Below are positions 16,107 to 24,607 of a DNA stretch of 32,549 nucleotides, piece by piece. Position 1 is the stretch's first letter. Each line of letters opens with the position of its first letter. Position numbers and translations under genes: made by a program. This stretch comes from Acetobacteraceae bacterium (GTDB taxonomy: Bacteria > Pseudomonadota > Alphaproteobacteria > Acetobacterales > Acetobacteraceae), in the NCBI GenBank assembly GCA_003151425.1, contig PLXO01000210.1:10873-43421 (forward strand), given 5' to 3'. Under the pieces are notes generated by a model. It ran no database searches. It had not been told where the DNA came from and saw only the letters and a list, made by a program, of their open reading frames with translations.

Positions 16107-17143
16107 AGCCAAATTCGCCGAAGATATCCAGGTCGCCGACGATCCTGGACGTGGCGCGCCGCGCCGGCGTGTCGAAATCAACCGTGTCCAACGTGATACG
16201 CGATGCCGACTGTGTCGCAGCGCCGATGCGCGCACGCGTGAAGGACGCCATATCCTTGCTCAGCTACCGGCCGAACGCGCTGGCGCGGCAGTTGGTACAG
16301 CAACGGACCACGATGTTCGGCGTGGTTGTTGGCGACCTGGCAAATCCGTTCCACGGCGAAATGGCAAAACAGGTCGAACTGCATGCGGCAGCCCAGGGTT
16401 ATCGCACGATGTTCGTCAACACCCAGGCCGACGAAGCCGAGGCGGCCGGCCTGGAAAGCCTGCTGCAATATCGCGTGGCCGGCATCCTGTTCCTGGCCCA
16501 CGCCGAGACCACCAAGCGGGCACGCCAGTTGGTTGCCGGGAAGGTGCCGGCGGTGTTTGTCACCTGCAGCACCGATTGGGGCGATGTCGTGTGTGGCGAT
16601 GACCGCCGCGGCGCGGAGGAGGCGACACGGCACCTGCTTTCGCTGGGCCATCGCCGGATCGCCTATTTTGCCGACCCGATCGTCGAGGATGCCGCCGACC
16701 GTGCGCGACAGACCGGCTACCGCGAGGTGATGGCGGAAGCCGGACTGACGCCGACCGTGTTCCGCTGGCGCCGTTCGCCGTCGCGACTGTTCCGGAATGA
16801 TCGCGAGGTCACGCCGGAGGACGTGCTGCGTGGCAAGAGGCGCATGACGGCAGTGTTCTCCTCGAACGACCTTGGCGCGATCGAGGTGCTGGATTGCGCC
16901 GACCGCCTGGGCATCCGCGTGCCGGAGGATCTGTCCGTCGTCGGTTTTGACGATGTGGTGATGGCCCGGTTGGCGCGCATCAATCTGACGACGGTTGCGC
17001 AGCCGCAGGAAGACCTGGCACGGCTCGCGATCGATACGATGACGGCACGCTTGCAGGGCAGCCTGCAAGGCCGGCCGGTGCGGCGCACCGTCGAGCTGCG
17101 GCTGATCGTCCGCGGCTCGACCGCGCCGCCCGGCGCTGGTTGA
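16103..17143 (+). CDS. LacI-family transcriptional regulator, probable master repressor of the locus
   Basis: The 346 residues begin with a LacI-type helix-turn-helix (TILDVARRAGVSKSTVSNVI, residues 13-32) and hinge region (YRPNALARQL). A periplasmic-binding-protein-like effector domain follows (FGVVVGDLANPFHGEMAKQVE, then VVGFDD late). The effector domain implies a sugar-like inducer. The ATG at 16103 overlaps the dehydrogenase stop, making it the last gene of the amidohydrolase operon. Four palindromes with the central CG expected for LacI-family operators lie at 10202, 12475, 17331 and 28014, in front of this operon and the other three large ones. I infer that it represses all four and is relieved by a pathway compound. 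Confidence 0.9.
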   Translation: MKPNSPKISRSPTILDVARRAGVSKSTVSNVIRDADCVAAPMRARVKDAISLLSYRPNALARQLVQQRTTMFGVVVGDLANPFHGEMAKQVELHAAAQGYRTMFVNTQADEAEAAGLESLLQYRVAGILFLAHAETTKRARQLVAGKVPAVFVTCSTDWGDVVCGDDRRGAEEATRHLLSLGHRRIAYFADPIVEDAADRARQTGYREVMAEAGLTPTVFRWRRSPSRLFRNDREVTPEDVLRGKRRMTAVFSSNDLGAIEVLDCADRLGIRVPEDLSVVGFDDVVMARLARINLTTVAQPQEDLARLAIDTMTARLQGSLQGRPVRRTVELRLIVRGSTAPPGAG

Positions 17144-17180
17144 TCGCGGGCCCTGGTTGATCGCCGGCCCATGTTGATCG
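17137..17180. repeat. 17-bp tandem repeat across the lacI stop codon
   Basis: TGGTTGATCGCGGGCCC (17137-17153) is followed immediately by TGGTTGATCGCCGGCCC (17154-17170), with one mismatch, and by a partial third copy (TGTTGATCG) ending at 17180. The lacI stop TGA is inside the first copy, so the repeat lies just at and after the end of the gene. Confidence 0.7.
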
Positions 17181-17303
17181 AAGGTGATCGCTGCTGCCTG
17201 GGCAGGAAGGTACGGGCGTCGTGCGTCATGGCTGGCCTGCGCCGACCATGCGGGACAGGGCATCGCGGCCAAGTTCGACTGGCTGGCCGTTTCCCGCACC
17301 CAA

Positions 17304-17334
17304 TTGACCGGCGCCCTGGGGTAGCGGGTATCTT
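17304..17334 (+). promoter_or_regulatory. Sigma-70-like promoter of the Gfo/Idh/MocA operon
   Basis: TTGACC (17304-17309) is a 5-of-6 -35 box. A -10 candidate TATCTT (17329-17334) follows after 19 bases, which is long but acceptable. Operator 3 overlaps the -10 element, so a bound repressor would cover the promoter itself. Confidence 0.5.
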
Positions 17335-17350
17335 TGGAACGTTCCAAAGA
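17331..17350. promoter_or_regulatory. Operator 3, perfect 20-bp palindrome
   Basis: TCTTTGGAACGTTCCAAAGA is an exact 20-bp palindrome and the longest of the four operator copies. It ends 20 bases before the first dehydrogenase ATG. It is likely the highest-affinity site for the LacI-type regulator encoded about 200 bases upstream. Confidence 0.85.
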
Positions 17351-17370
17351 ACATAGGGCATCGGCGCAAC

Positions 17371-18483
17371 ATGGCAACGCGACTCAAGGTGGGGATCGTG
17401 GGCTGCGGGCTGATCGCGCAGGTGATGCACTTGCATTACCTGCGGGAATTGCCGGAGCTCTACGAAATCGTTGCGCTGTGCGACGTCTCGGCTGACCTGC
17501 GCGAGGCCTGCGCCCGGGATTACGATGTCGGCACTACCTGCGGGGATTGGCACGAGCTGTTGGACCAGTCGCTGGATGCCGTGTTCATCCTGACCTCCGG
17601 CAGCCATGCGCCGATCGCGATCGCGGCGGCGCAGGCCGGGCGGCATATCCTGGTGGAGAAGCCGATGTGCTTCTCGATCGCCGAGGGCCAGGCGATGATG
17701 GCGGCGGCCGAGCGGGCCAAAGTCACGTTGATGGTCGCCTACAACAAGCGCTACGATCCGGCCTATCGCCGGTTCGCCGCGGACGCGCAGCGCCTGCAGG
17801 ACATCCGCCTGGCTCGCATCACCACGCTGGAAGCACCGATGCTGCCGTATGTTGCGCATTACCGGCTGCATCCGCCGAGCAGCCTACCGGACGCAACGCG
17901 TACCGCGTTCGCCGCCGACAACGCAGCGCGCATCGCCGCCGCCCTCGGTGAGATCGATCCGCTGTCGGCGCGGGCCTATCACCTGGTGCTGCTCGACAGC
18001 TTGGTGCATGAATTCAACGCGGTGCGCGGCGTGCTCGGTGAGCCGGACCGGCTGGAGTTCGCCGACATCACGGAGCACGGCGTCACCGCCGTGCTGCGTT
18101 TCGGCGCGACGCAATGCGTGCTGAACTGGGTCGATCTGCCCGGGCTTGCGCGCTATGCGATGGAATTCGCGTTTTACGCGCCGGACGCTCGGCTCACGCT
18201 GGGCTTCCCGTCGCCGTTCCTGCGCAGCGCGCCGACAATGCTGACTCGCGAGGGTGGCGAGGCAGGCACGGCACGTTCCTGGCAGACCGAGGAAATCACG
18301 TCCTACGAGGAAAGTTTCCGCGCGGAACTGGTGCACTTCCACGCCTGCGTGACGGCAGGAACTCCGCCGCTGACCTCGGCGGCCGACGCGTTGCATGACA
18401 TTGCCTTGTGCCAATCCGTGATCGAGGCGCATCGCAGCCGCACCCCGCGCGATCGGCCGAGCGCGTGGCCGGCGCAGGGCTGA
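17371..18483 (+). CDS. Gfo/Idh/MocA-family NAD(P)-dependent oxidoreductase 1
   Basis: The 370-residue protein has the N-terminal Rossmann motif VGIVGCGLIAQ, an acidic residue at the end of strand two (LCDVS), and the family signature lysine K97 in VEKPM, which helps bind substrate and cofactor. The C-terminal half is the usual alpha/beta domain. Family members oxidise a hydroxyl of sugars, inositols, glucosides or similar compounds. The ATG at 17371 follows operator 3 closely, without a strong ribosome binding site (AGGG about 14 bases upstream). It is first of four genes with small gaps or overlaps. An extended substrate-domain stretch around residues 160-190 sets it apart from its two paralogs. 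Confidence 0.87.
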   Translation: MATRLKVGIVGCGLIAQVMHLHYLRELPELYEIVALCDVSADLREACARDYDVGTTCGDWHELLDQSLDAVFILTSGSHAPIAIAAAQAGRHILVEKPMCFSIAEGQAMMAAAERAKVTLMVAYNKRYDPAYRRFAADAQRLQDIRLARITTLEAPMLPYVAHYRLHPPSSLPDATRTAFAADNAARIAAALGEIDPLSARAYHLVLLDSLVHEFNAVRGVLGEPDRLEFADITEHGVTAVLRFGATQCVLNWVDLPGLARYAMEFAFYAPDARLTLGFPSPFLRSAPTMLTREGGEAGTARSWQTEEITSYEESFRAELVHFHACVTAGTPPLTSAADALHDIALCQSVIEAHRSRTPRDRPSAWPAQG

Positions 18484-18486
18484 CCG

Positions 18487-19404
18487 ATGGCCGTGTTCAA
18501 ATTGGGTCTGGTCGGCGCCGGCCGAATGGGCCGGACGCATTTGCGGGCACTGGCCGCCAGCGAACATGTCCGCATCGCTGCCGCCGCGGACTCTGCGCGC
18601 GGATCGCGCGACGCGCTGGCACAGACCGGGCTCGCGGTGCATGCCGACCTTGATGCCATGCTGGACGCGGGCGGCCTGGACGGCGTGCTGATCGCCGCGC
18701 CGAGCGATCGTCACCTTGCGCTGGTGCGCCGCATTGCCGACGCCGGCCTGCCGATCCTGTGCGAGAAGCCGTGCGGCACCACCGCCGACGAAGCGCGCGA
18801 CGCGGCAAGCCTTGCGCAACGCGCCGCGGTGCCGCTGCAGATCGCCTACTGGCGGCGCTTCGTCCCTGCGCTGCGGCAACTGCGCGAGCGGATTGCCGAC
18901 GGCGCGCTTGGCGACCTCTATTTCGTTGCCTGCTACCAATGGGACGAGCATGTCCCGCCGGCGGAATTCCGTGCCCATAGCGGCGGGATTTTCGTCGACA
19001 TGGGCGTGCATGAGTTCGACCAGCTTCGCTGGCTGACCGCGCAGGACGTCACCGGCATTCATGTTGCCGCCGCGTCGGTGTCCGCGGAGCCGCCGGTGCC
19101 GGGCGACAGCGAGAGCGCGCAGGTGCTTTGCGCGATGTCCGGCGGCAGCAGCGGCCTGGTCTCCCTGGGCCGGCGCTTTCCGCACGGCGATGTCTGCTGG
19201 GCGCAGGTGTTCGGCACACGTGGTGCCGAGGAATGCCGCTTCCTCTGGCCGCCCGACGGCGACAGCGTGTTTCTGACCGCATTGCGTGTGCAGGCGGAAA
19301 GCTTCGCCGCGTGGGTCGGCGGTGCTGCAGGCGATGGCGCCCGGGCCGAGGATGCGGTTGCCGCCCTGGCGGCAGCCGAACAGGCATCGCACGCGCTGCG
19401 CTGA
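18487..19404 (+). CDS. Gfo/Idh/MocA-family oxidoreductase 2 (inositol dehydrogenase-like)
   Basis: This 305-residue, compact family member has the Rossmann motif LGLVGAGRMGRTH, signature lysine K94 in CEKPCG, and in the catalytic domain GGIFVDMGVHEFDQLRWL, where an Asp and the nearby His are the expected catalytic pair (D-x-G-x-H-x-x-D). Its length and this motif are closest to IolG-type inositol 2-dehydrogenases among the three paralogs. It lies three bases after the previous stop. The next gene is an IolE-like protein, which in the inositol pathway acts on the product of IolG, so an inositol-like or sugar substrate is plausible. Confidence 0.87.
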   Translation: MAVFKLGLVGAGRMGRTHLRALAASEHVRIAAAADSARGSRDALAQTGLAVHADLDAMLDAGGLDGVLIAAPSDRHLALVRRIADAGLPILCEKPCGTTADEARDAASLAQRAAVPLQIAYWRRFVPALRQLRERIADGALGDLYFVACYQWDEHVPPAEFRAHSGGIFVDMGVHEFDQLRWLTAQDVTGIHVAAASVSAEPPVPGDSESAQVLCAMSGGSSGLVSLGRRFPHGDVCWAQVFGTRGAEECRFLWPPDGDSVFLTALRVQAESFAAWVGGAAGDGARAEDAVAALAAAEQASHALR

Positions 19405-19436
19405 GTCCGCACGGCACGGAACAGGAGAACATCGCA

Positions 19437-20345
19437 ATGGCAGCGGCAATCGGCATCAATCCCATCACCTGGACGAACGACGACATGCCGGAACTCGGCG
19501 GGGACATTCCGCTTGAGACCTGCCTGGCCGAGACGCACCTGGCCGGCTATGCGGGAACCGAGCTCGGCGGCAAATTTCCCCGCCATTCGGCGGAACTGGG
19601 TCCGCTGCTCGCGGCGCATCACCTGCGCCTGGTCTCCGGCTGGTACGATGGGCGCATCCTCGATCGCGCGGTGGACGAGGAATTCGCCGCGATCACCCCG
19701 CATCTGACGCTGCTGCGCGATCTTGGCTGCAAGGTCGTGGTGTATGCCGACACCTCGCGTGGCCGGCACGACGGCATCTTCCAGCCGGTTTCGCAACGTC
19801 CTCGGCTGGACGACGGGGATTGGGCGTCGTATGGCCGCAAGCTCACCGCCCTGGCCGACCGCTTTGCGGAATTCGGCGTTCGGATGGCGTTTCATCACCA
19901 TGTCGGAACCATCGTGCAGACCGACCAGGAAGTCGATCGCATGCTGCGCAACAGCGGCGACTCGGTCGGGCTGCTGTACGACACCGGGCATTGTCTGTTC
20001 GCCGGCGGCGATCCCGCCGCATTGCTGCGCCGCCACATCGGCCGCGTCGTGCATGTGCATTGCAAGGATGTGCGGCGCGAGGTGCTCGACCGCGCGCTGG
20101 CGTCCGACTTGAGCTTCATGGATGCGGTGCTGCAGGGCATCTTCACGGTGCCGGGCGATGGCTGCATCGACTTCCCGTCCCTGCTGCGGGACCTGCAGGC
20201 GCACGGTTATGCCGGATGGCTGGTTGTCGAGGCCGAGCAGGATCCGCGCATCGCCCATCCGCTGACCTATGCAAGGATGGGCTACGACAACCTGCTGGCC
20301 ATGGCACGAGCGGCGGGGCTCGCGGTGGCCGCCGCCCAACCATGA
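19437..20345 (+). CDS. IolE-like TIM-barrel dehydratase/isomerase (inosose dehydratase-like)
   Basis: The 302-residue protein starts GINPITWTNDDMPELGG and continues ELGGKFPRHSAEL and LVSGWYDG, the characteristic N-terminal pattern of myo-inosose-2 dehydratase (IolE). Metal-site residues are visible in FHHHVGT, LYDTGHCLFAGGDP, VVHVHCKDV and the late VVEAEQDP. IolE removes water from scyllo-inosose in inositol breakdown. The other inositol genes (iolB, iolC, iolD) are absent here, so a related keto-sugar may be the true substrate. The ATG at 19437 has AGGAGA eight bases upstream, and the stop overlaps the next ATG. I avoid the gene symbol because the pathway is not confirmed. Confidence 0.85.
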   Translation: MAAAIGINPITWTNDDMPELGGDIPLETCLAETHLAGYAGTELGGKFPRHSAELGPLLAAHHLRLVSGWYDGRILDRAVDEEFAAITPHLTLLRDLGCKVVVYADTSRGRHDGIFQPVSQRPRLDDGDWASYGRKLTALADRFAEFGVRMAFHHHVGTIVQTDQEVDRMLRNSGDSVGLLYDTGHCLFAGGDPAALLRRHIGRVVHVHCKDVRREVLDRALASDLSFMDAVLQGIFTVPGDGCIDFPSLLRDLQAHGYAGWLVVEAEQDPRIAHPLTYARMGYDNLLAMARAAGLAVAAAQP

Positions 20346-21475
20346 CGGACTGGCGCCCGCGTGTCGCGATCGTCGGCACCGGCGGCATCGCGCGCGTGCA
20401 TGTGCGTCTGATCCGCGAGCTGGGCGGGGAGTTGGTCGCGGTCTGCGGCCGTACGCTTGCCACGGCGCAAGCCTTCGGCGAGGCCGCGCCCTATGGCGAT
20501 CCTCCACGCATGCTGCGGGAATGCGCACCGGACATCGTGCATGTCTGCTCGCCGCATCACCTGCACGCCGAGCACAGTCTCGCCGCGCTCGGCGCCGGCG
20601 CGCACGTGCTGTGCGAAAAGCCGATGGCGACCTGCGTGGCGGACGGCCTGCGCATGGCCGAGGCGGCGGACCATGCCGGCCGCATCGGGGCGATCGCCTA
20701 TACCTATCGCGGCTATCCATTGGTCGAGGTGTTGCGAAGCAGGATCGCCGGCGGTGCGCTGGGAGCGGTTCGCCGCGTTGGCGGGTGCTACCTGTCGCAG
20801 GACGTCCTGGCGGCGGACAAGTATGTGTGGATGTTTTCTCCCGGCACCAGCGGCAGATCCTACGCCATGCTGGATCTTGGCATCCATTGGCTCGATCTTG
20901 TCGAATTCGTCACCGGCGAGCGCATCGTCGAGATCACCGCGCAGTTCTCCACGCACCAGGCGGAGCGGACCTGGCGCGGCGCCGCGGGTGAAGGCGCCGA
21001 GCCGCCGGGCATCCGCACCACCGACGGCGGCGTGCAGGTACGCCACGGCCTGGAGGAGCAGGCGGATCTTTTGATCCGGCTCGGCAATGGGGCGGCGGGC
21101 AGTGTGACAGTGAGCGGCGTCTCGCCGGGCCACCCCAACACGATCGTGCTGTCGATCGATGGCGCCGAGCGTGGTGCGGATTGGCATCAGCAGGACCCGA
21201 ATGTCTGGGTCGAGCGGAGTGCCGGTGGCAACACGATCCGGCAACGGTCGCGGGATGACCTGCCGGCGGATCTCGCCTGGATGTCGATGCTGCCGCCCGG
21301 GCATGCCGAGGGCTATATCGACGCGTTCCGCAACGTCGTGTTCCAGTGCTGGTCGGCGATGCAGGCCGTGTCGCGGCGCTATCCGAGCTTTGCCGACGGT
21401 CTGCGCGGCGTGCGCCTGGTGGAGGCTGCCGTCCGCAGCGCAGCCGAACGTCGGACGGTCGACGTCGAGGCGTAA
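20342..21475 (+). CDS. Gfo/Idh/MocA-family oxidoreductase 3
   Basis: The 377 residues carry the Rossmann motif VAIVGTGGIARVHVRLI, signature lysine K93 in CEKPMA, and YAMLDLGIHWLDLVEF in the catalytic domain, again with the D-x-G-x-H-x-x-D pattern. It is longer than paralog 2, with an added segment near residues 210-235 (TWRGAAGEGAEPPG). The ATG at 20342 overlaps the IolE-like stop (ATGA), so it is translationally coupled. It ends the operon and converges on the FAD oxidoreductase gene at 21619. Three family members in one operon suggest successive oxidations, forward and reverse steps at different carbons, or overlapping substrate ranges. Confidence 0.87.
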   Translation: MTDWRPRVAIVGTGGIARVHVRLIRELGGELVAVCGRTLATAQAFGEAAPYGDPPRMLRECAPDIVHVCSPHHLHAEHSLAALGAGAHVLCEKPMATCVADGLRMAEAADHAGRIGAIAYTYRGYPLVEVLRSRIAGGALGAVRRVGGCYLSQDVLAADKYVWMFSPGTSGRSYAMLDLGIHWLDLVEFVTGERIVEITAQFSTHQAERTWRGAAGEGAEPPGIRTTDGGVQVRHGLEEQADLLIRLGNGAAGSVTVSGVSPGHPNTIVLSIDGAERGADWHQQDPNVWVERSAGGNTIRQRSRDDLPADLAWMSMLPPGHAEGYIDAFRNVVFQCWSAMQAVSRRYPSFADGLRGVRLVEAAVRSAAERRTVDVEA

Positions 21476-21618
21476 ACGGAGCGGCATCGCCGGGGTGACC
21501 GACGACGGCAGTCCTATCGGGCGTCCGTCGGCGTCCCGGCAGATCCGCGTGCGATACCCGGCGCAAGCGATGCTGGAAGCGTCAGCGTGCCGGGTGCCGA
21601 CACCAGGCGGTGGTTGGC

Positions 21619-23028
21619 TTATGCCGGATCGGGCGGGTGGAACAGGATGGCGCCCTGAGCGGTCAGTGCTGCCTGGACGTCCTTTGCCTGGAGCTTCCGC
21701 GGCACTATGTCGGCGCGGGAACTCATCGCCGCGATGACGCCCGCCGCATGGCCTGTCGCCATGCACACTGCCTGCCCGCGCACCGAACCCGCTGCCTCAT
21801 GCGAGGCGGAGATCGCTCGTCCCGCCATCACGATGCCATCCACGTCGGCGGGCGTCAGGGCCCGGGCGGGAATGCCATAGGCAAGCTGGATCGGGCGCAA
21901 TGTCACGCCACCGCCGCCGACACGCGCGCCCAGCACCTGCGCTCCCGGATGCAGGTCATGCAGATCGACCGGATAGGCACCGCGCGCGACGGTGTCGGTG
22001 AAGGTCCGTCCGGCGAGGACGTCGTCCAGGGTCACCACGTACTCGCCGAGAATGTGGCGGGTTTCCCGCACGCCGACCTGGTACGCTGCGTCTTGCAGGT
22101 TGGCCCTGCTGAAACCGGGGACGCGGCGCTTGAGGAACTGAAAAACCTCGAACATTTGCCGTTGGGTTTCGACCTCTGCGTGGGTCAGCGAATCGGGATC
22201 GGTGCCATTGATGCCGTGCACGCGTGTCGCATTGATCGTTACGACACCGCGCGCCGGTCCTGTTTCGATACCGATCCTGTCTCGCGGCACCGTCAGTTCG
22301 CCGGCGGCGCGCGCCTCGGCCACAAGCGCCGGAAATGCGTCCATGACGATCGAGGTGGCTTCGAGGTCCTTGTCACTATACCCAGAGCCGTCGTTCCACC
22401 CATCCGGCAGGTCCATCTCTTCGGGATGCTGCCGCAGATAGGCGAACATCTCCTCGACATCGACGCCGGCAACGCGAAAGATCCGGGTAACCGGCTGCAT
22501 TGCCGCGTCCCGTTCACGGCCCAGGACGAAGCGCGCACCGGCGCGGGCGGCTATGTCGCCATCCCCCGTCGCGTCGACGATTGCGCGGGCCGGCAGCATC
22601 TCCAACCCAGCCTTGTTTGCGACGACAACGCCCCTCACACGCCGGTCTTCGACGAGAGTATCGGCGCAGAAGGTGTGGAAGAGGAATTGCACATCTGCCT
22701 CGAGCAGCATCGCGAGGAGCATCTGCTGCAGGGCCAGCGGATCGGCCACGGTCACCGACCCAACCTGCTTGTCGGGGCGGTCTTCGAACGCAGCGCCGAT
22801 CCGGCCCAGTCGCTCGAACAGCTCCGCGCCAATCCCGCCCAGGGCGCGTCGGCCACCTGCGTCACTAACGCCGAGAAACGACATGCCCGTCGAAGCCATT
22901 CCGCCAACGCGTCCGTACTGGTCGATGAGCATGGTGCGGGCGCCGCTACGCGCGGAGGCGATTGCCGCAACCGCGCCAGCGGTCCCGCCGCCACAGACAA
23001 TGACGTCGATCTCAGGACGTGCCCGCAT
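21619..23028 (-). CDS. FAD-dependent oxidoreductase of the FAD_oxidored family (PF12831), copy 2
   Basis: The 469 residues begin with a Rossmann FAD motif (VIVCGGGTAGAVAAIASARSG, then LIDQYGRVGGMAS). The mid-protein signature IVDATGDGDIAARAGARFVLGRE and the late GIVMAGRAISASHEAAGSVRGQAVCMATGHAAG are typical of the family. Members are poorly characterised and are found beside carbohydrate transporters and dehydrogenases; some are labelled xanthan-lyase-like without proof. A GGAGGG lies upstream of the ATG at 23028. The neighbour at 23152 is a clear paralog with the same motifs in the same order. As the last gene of operon D it is probably co-expressed with the second transporter. Confidence 0.83.
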   Translation of the reverse strand: MRARPEIDVIVCGGGTAGAVAAIASARSGARTMLIDQYGRVGGMASTGMSFLGVSDAGGRRALGGIGAELFERLGRIGAAFEDRPDKQVGSVTVADPLALQQMLLAMLLEADVQFLFHTFCADTLVEDRRVRGVVVANKAGLEMLPARAIVDATGDGDIAARAGARFVLGRERDAAMQPVTRIFRVAGVDVEEMFAYLRQHPEEMDLPDGWNDGSGYSDKDLEATSIVMDAFPALVAEARAAGELTVPRDRIGIETGPARGVVTINATRVHGINGTDPDSLTHAEVETQRQMFEVFQFLKRRVPGFSRANLQDAAYQVGVRETRHILGEYVVTLDDVLAGRTFTDTVARGAYPVDLHDLHPGAQVLGARVGGGGVTLRPIQLAYGIPARALTPADVDGIVMAGRAISASHEAAGSVRGQAVCMATGHAAGVIAAMSSRADIVPRKLQAKDVQAALTAQGAILFHPPDPA

Positions 23029-23151
23029 CAGAGTCTTCCCTCCTCAACCGATCCGCTCGTCACGGACGGCCTGCCGTCCGCACGATGTTTTGAATACGAG
23101 GCCGGCCTCGGTTTCCAATGCCCGGGCACCCATTGTCGGGAACCGCGGCGA

Positions 23152-24588
23152 TTACATCGCCGGCGATGGACCAAGGCGGCGCAGCAGATCCAGGTCTGCC
23201 CCTAGCCCACGCAGCCTGGCCTGCACGGCATTTACGTCGACCTGGCGCGGCGACTGTCCCGCAGCGCTCGCGAGCGCGGCGGCGACCCCGGCGGCCACGC
23301 CGGTGACCATCGCACAGCCTTGGTTCCGCGTGTAAACGTCGGCGTGATGATCGACGGAGATGCATCGGCCGGCTACGAGCAGGCCCTCGACGTCCGCGGC
23401 GACCAGCGCCCGGTAGGGGATTTCGTAGACGAACATCCGTGCGATGAGCTCGCGGGCCTCGACGTCTTGCGGCCCCCCTTCCTTGCCGTCCGGCGGATGA
23501 CCGCCTTGCTGGTGAGGGTTCTGTTGGTTCGCGTCGACCGCGACGACGTCGTCGTAGTGCCGCCCGGCCACGATATCATCCTCGGTAACAACGTATTCGC
23601 CGCGGATGCGGCGGGTTTCGCGCACACCGATCGTGCTTGCCGAATCGAGGATGAATGCGTGCTCGAACCCCGGAATGTACTTCGCTGCGAACGCGGCCAG
23701 TTGGATCATCTGGTGTCGGGTTTCGATCTCGGCCCGCGACAGATCCTCGGCCTTGGTGCCATCGACACCGTATACGCGCGTCGCGTTGACGGTCAGGACG
23801 CCGCGTTCCGGCAGCACGGACTCCACGCGGAAGTAGTAACAGTCCGGCCAGAGTTCGCCATTCGCCTTGGCCGTTTCGACCAGATTGAAGAACCCGAACA
23901 CGCGGATCATATGGTGTTCGATGTCCAACATGCATTGGAGCGGGTCGGGCGAAAAATCCTCCGGGTGCTTTTTCACGTACTCGACGAGCCGCGGGACATC
24001 CACGCCGCCCATCCGGAAGATGAGCGTCATCGGCCGCATCTTTCCATCGGCCTCCCGCCCTTTGATATAGCGCGCGCCGGCACGCGCCGCGACGTCGGCA
24101 TCGCCGCTCGCGTCAACCGTGACGCGGCTCAGAATGACCTGCCGGCCTGACTTGTTCTCGATCACGATGCCCCGGATGATCCCGTCGTCCATCACGACAT
24201 CGCTGACAAGCGTGTGCAAAAGCACGTCGACCTGGGCCTCGGCCAGCATCTCAAGCGCCGTGACCTTGTACAGTTCGGGGTCGTAGACCACGAACTCCCC
24301 GGGGATCGCACCGCCGCGGGCGATCAGGCGATCGAACAATTCGCGCACCAGCCCGCGGGACATTTCATAAGGGACATAAAACAGGTTCATCATGGCGGCG
24401 GTGCCGGTTCCGCCCAATGAGCCGAACCGCTCGACGACGAGCGTGCGGGCCCCGCAGCGCCCGGCCGCCACGGCCGCGAGCAATCCGGAGATTCCCCCGC
24501 CAACGACCAGCACGTCGACCTTGCGTGCGACCGGCAATTCCCTGAGTGGTTCGCAGACGCGTCCCGCCGCGTCGATACTGGCTGTCAT
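23152..24588 (-). CDS. FAD-dependent oxidoreductase of the FAD_oxidored family (PF12831), copy 1
   Basis: The 478-residue protein has the FAD motif VLVVGGGISGLLAAVAAGRCG followed by VVERFGSLGGTGT, the signature TVDASGDADVAARAGARYIKGRE, and a late GLLVAGRCISVDHHADVYTRNQGCAMVTG. It aligns along its length with copy 2 but differs around residues 365-385, where it has a Q/H-rich insert (NQQNPHQQGGHPPDGKEGG). The ATG at 24588 has AAGGAGG about nine bases upstream, the best ribosome binding site in the operon. It follows the MalG-type permease gene by 19 bases. Oxidation of an imported sugar-like compound is inferred from context only. Confidence 0.83.
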   Translation of the reverse strand: MTASIDAAGRVCEPLRELPVARKVDVLVVGGGISGLLAAVAAGRCGARTLVVERFGSLGGTGTAAMMNLFYVPYEMSRGLVRELFDRLIARGGAIPGEFVVYDPELYKVTALEMLAEAQVDVLLHTLVSDVVMDDGIIRGIVIENKSGRQVILSRVTVDASGDADVAARAGARYIKGREADGKMRPMTLIFRMGGVDVPRLVEYVKKHPEDFSPDPLQCMLDIEHHMIRVFGFFNLVETAKANGELWPDCYYFRVESVLPERGVLTVNATRVYGVDGTKAEDLSRAEIETRHQMIQLAAFAAKYIPGFEHAFILDSASTIGVRETRRIRGEYVVTEDDIVAGRHYDDVVAVDANQQNPHQQGGHPPDGKEGGPQDVEARELIARMFVYEIPYRALVAADVEGLLVAGRCISVDHHADVYTRNQGCAMVTGVAAGVAAALASAAGQSPRQVDVNAVQARLRGLGADLDLLRRLGPSPAM

Positions 24589-24607
24589 AACGCTGCTTCC
24601 TCCTTCG

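Larger units (their letters stand above)
17144..17370. other. Intergenic region between lacI and the dehydrogenase operon
   Basis: These 227 bases hold the rest of the 17-bp repeat, then a promoter and the strongest operator of the set directly before the dehydrogenase operon. I see no gene. No hairpin with a T-run is apparent, so read-through from the lacI operon cannot be excluded. Confidence 0.6.

Noticed and set aside
17884-19449. Minus-strand frame of 521 residues opposite the two dehydrogenase genes
   Set aside because: No motif, arginine- and glutamine-rich, and it spans two well-supported genes on the other strand.
21476-21618. Hairpin terminator between the convergent genes
   Set aside because: Short inverted repeats such as ACCCGGC/GCCGGGT exist but with long loops and no T-run, as expected by chance in GC-rich DNA.
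21610-23205. Plus-strand frame of 531 residues opposite the FAD oxidoreductase gene
   Set aside because: It is rich in R, H, A and G with no family resemblance; the minus strand has clear FAD motifs, ribosome binding site and paralogy. It is a shadow of high-GC coding sequence.
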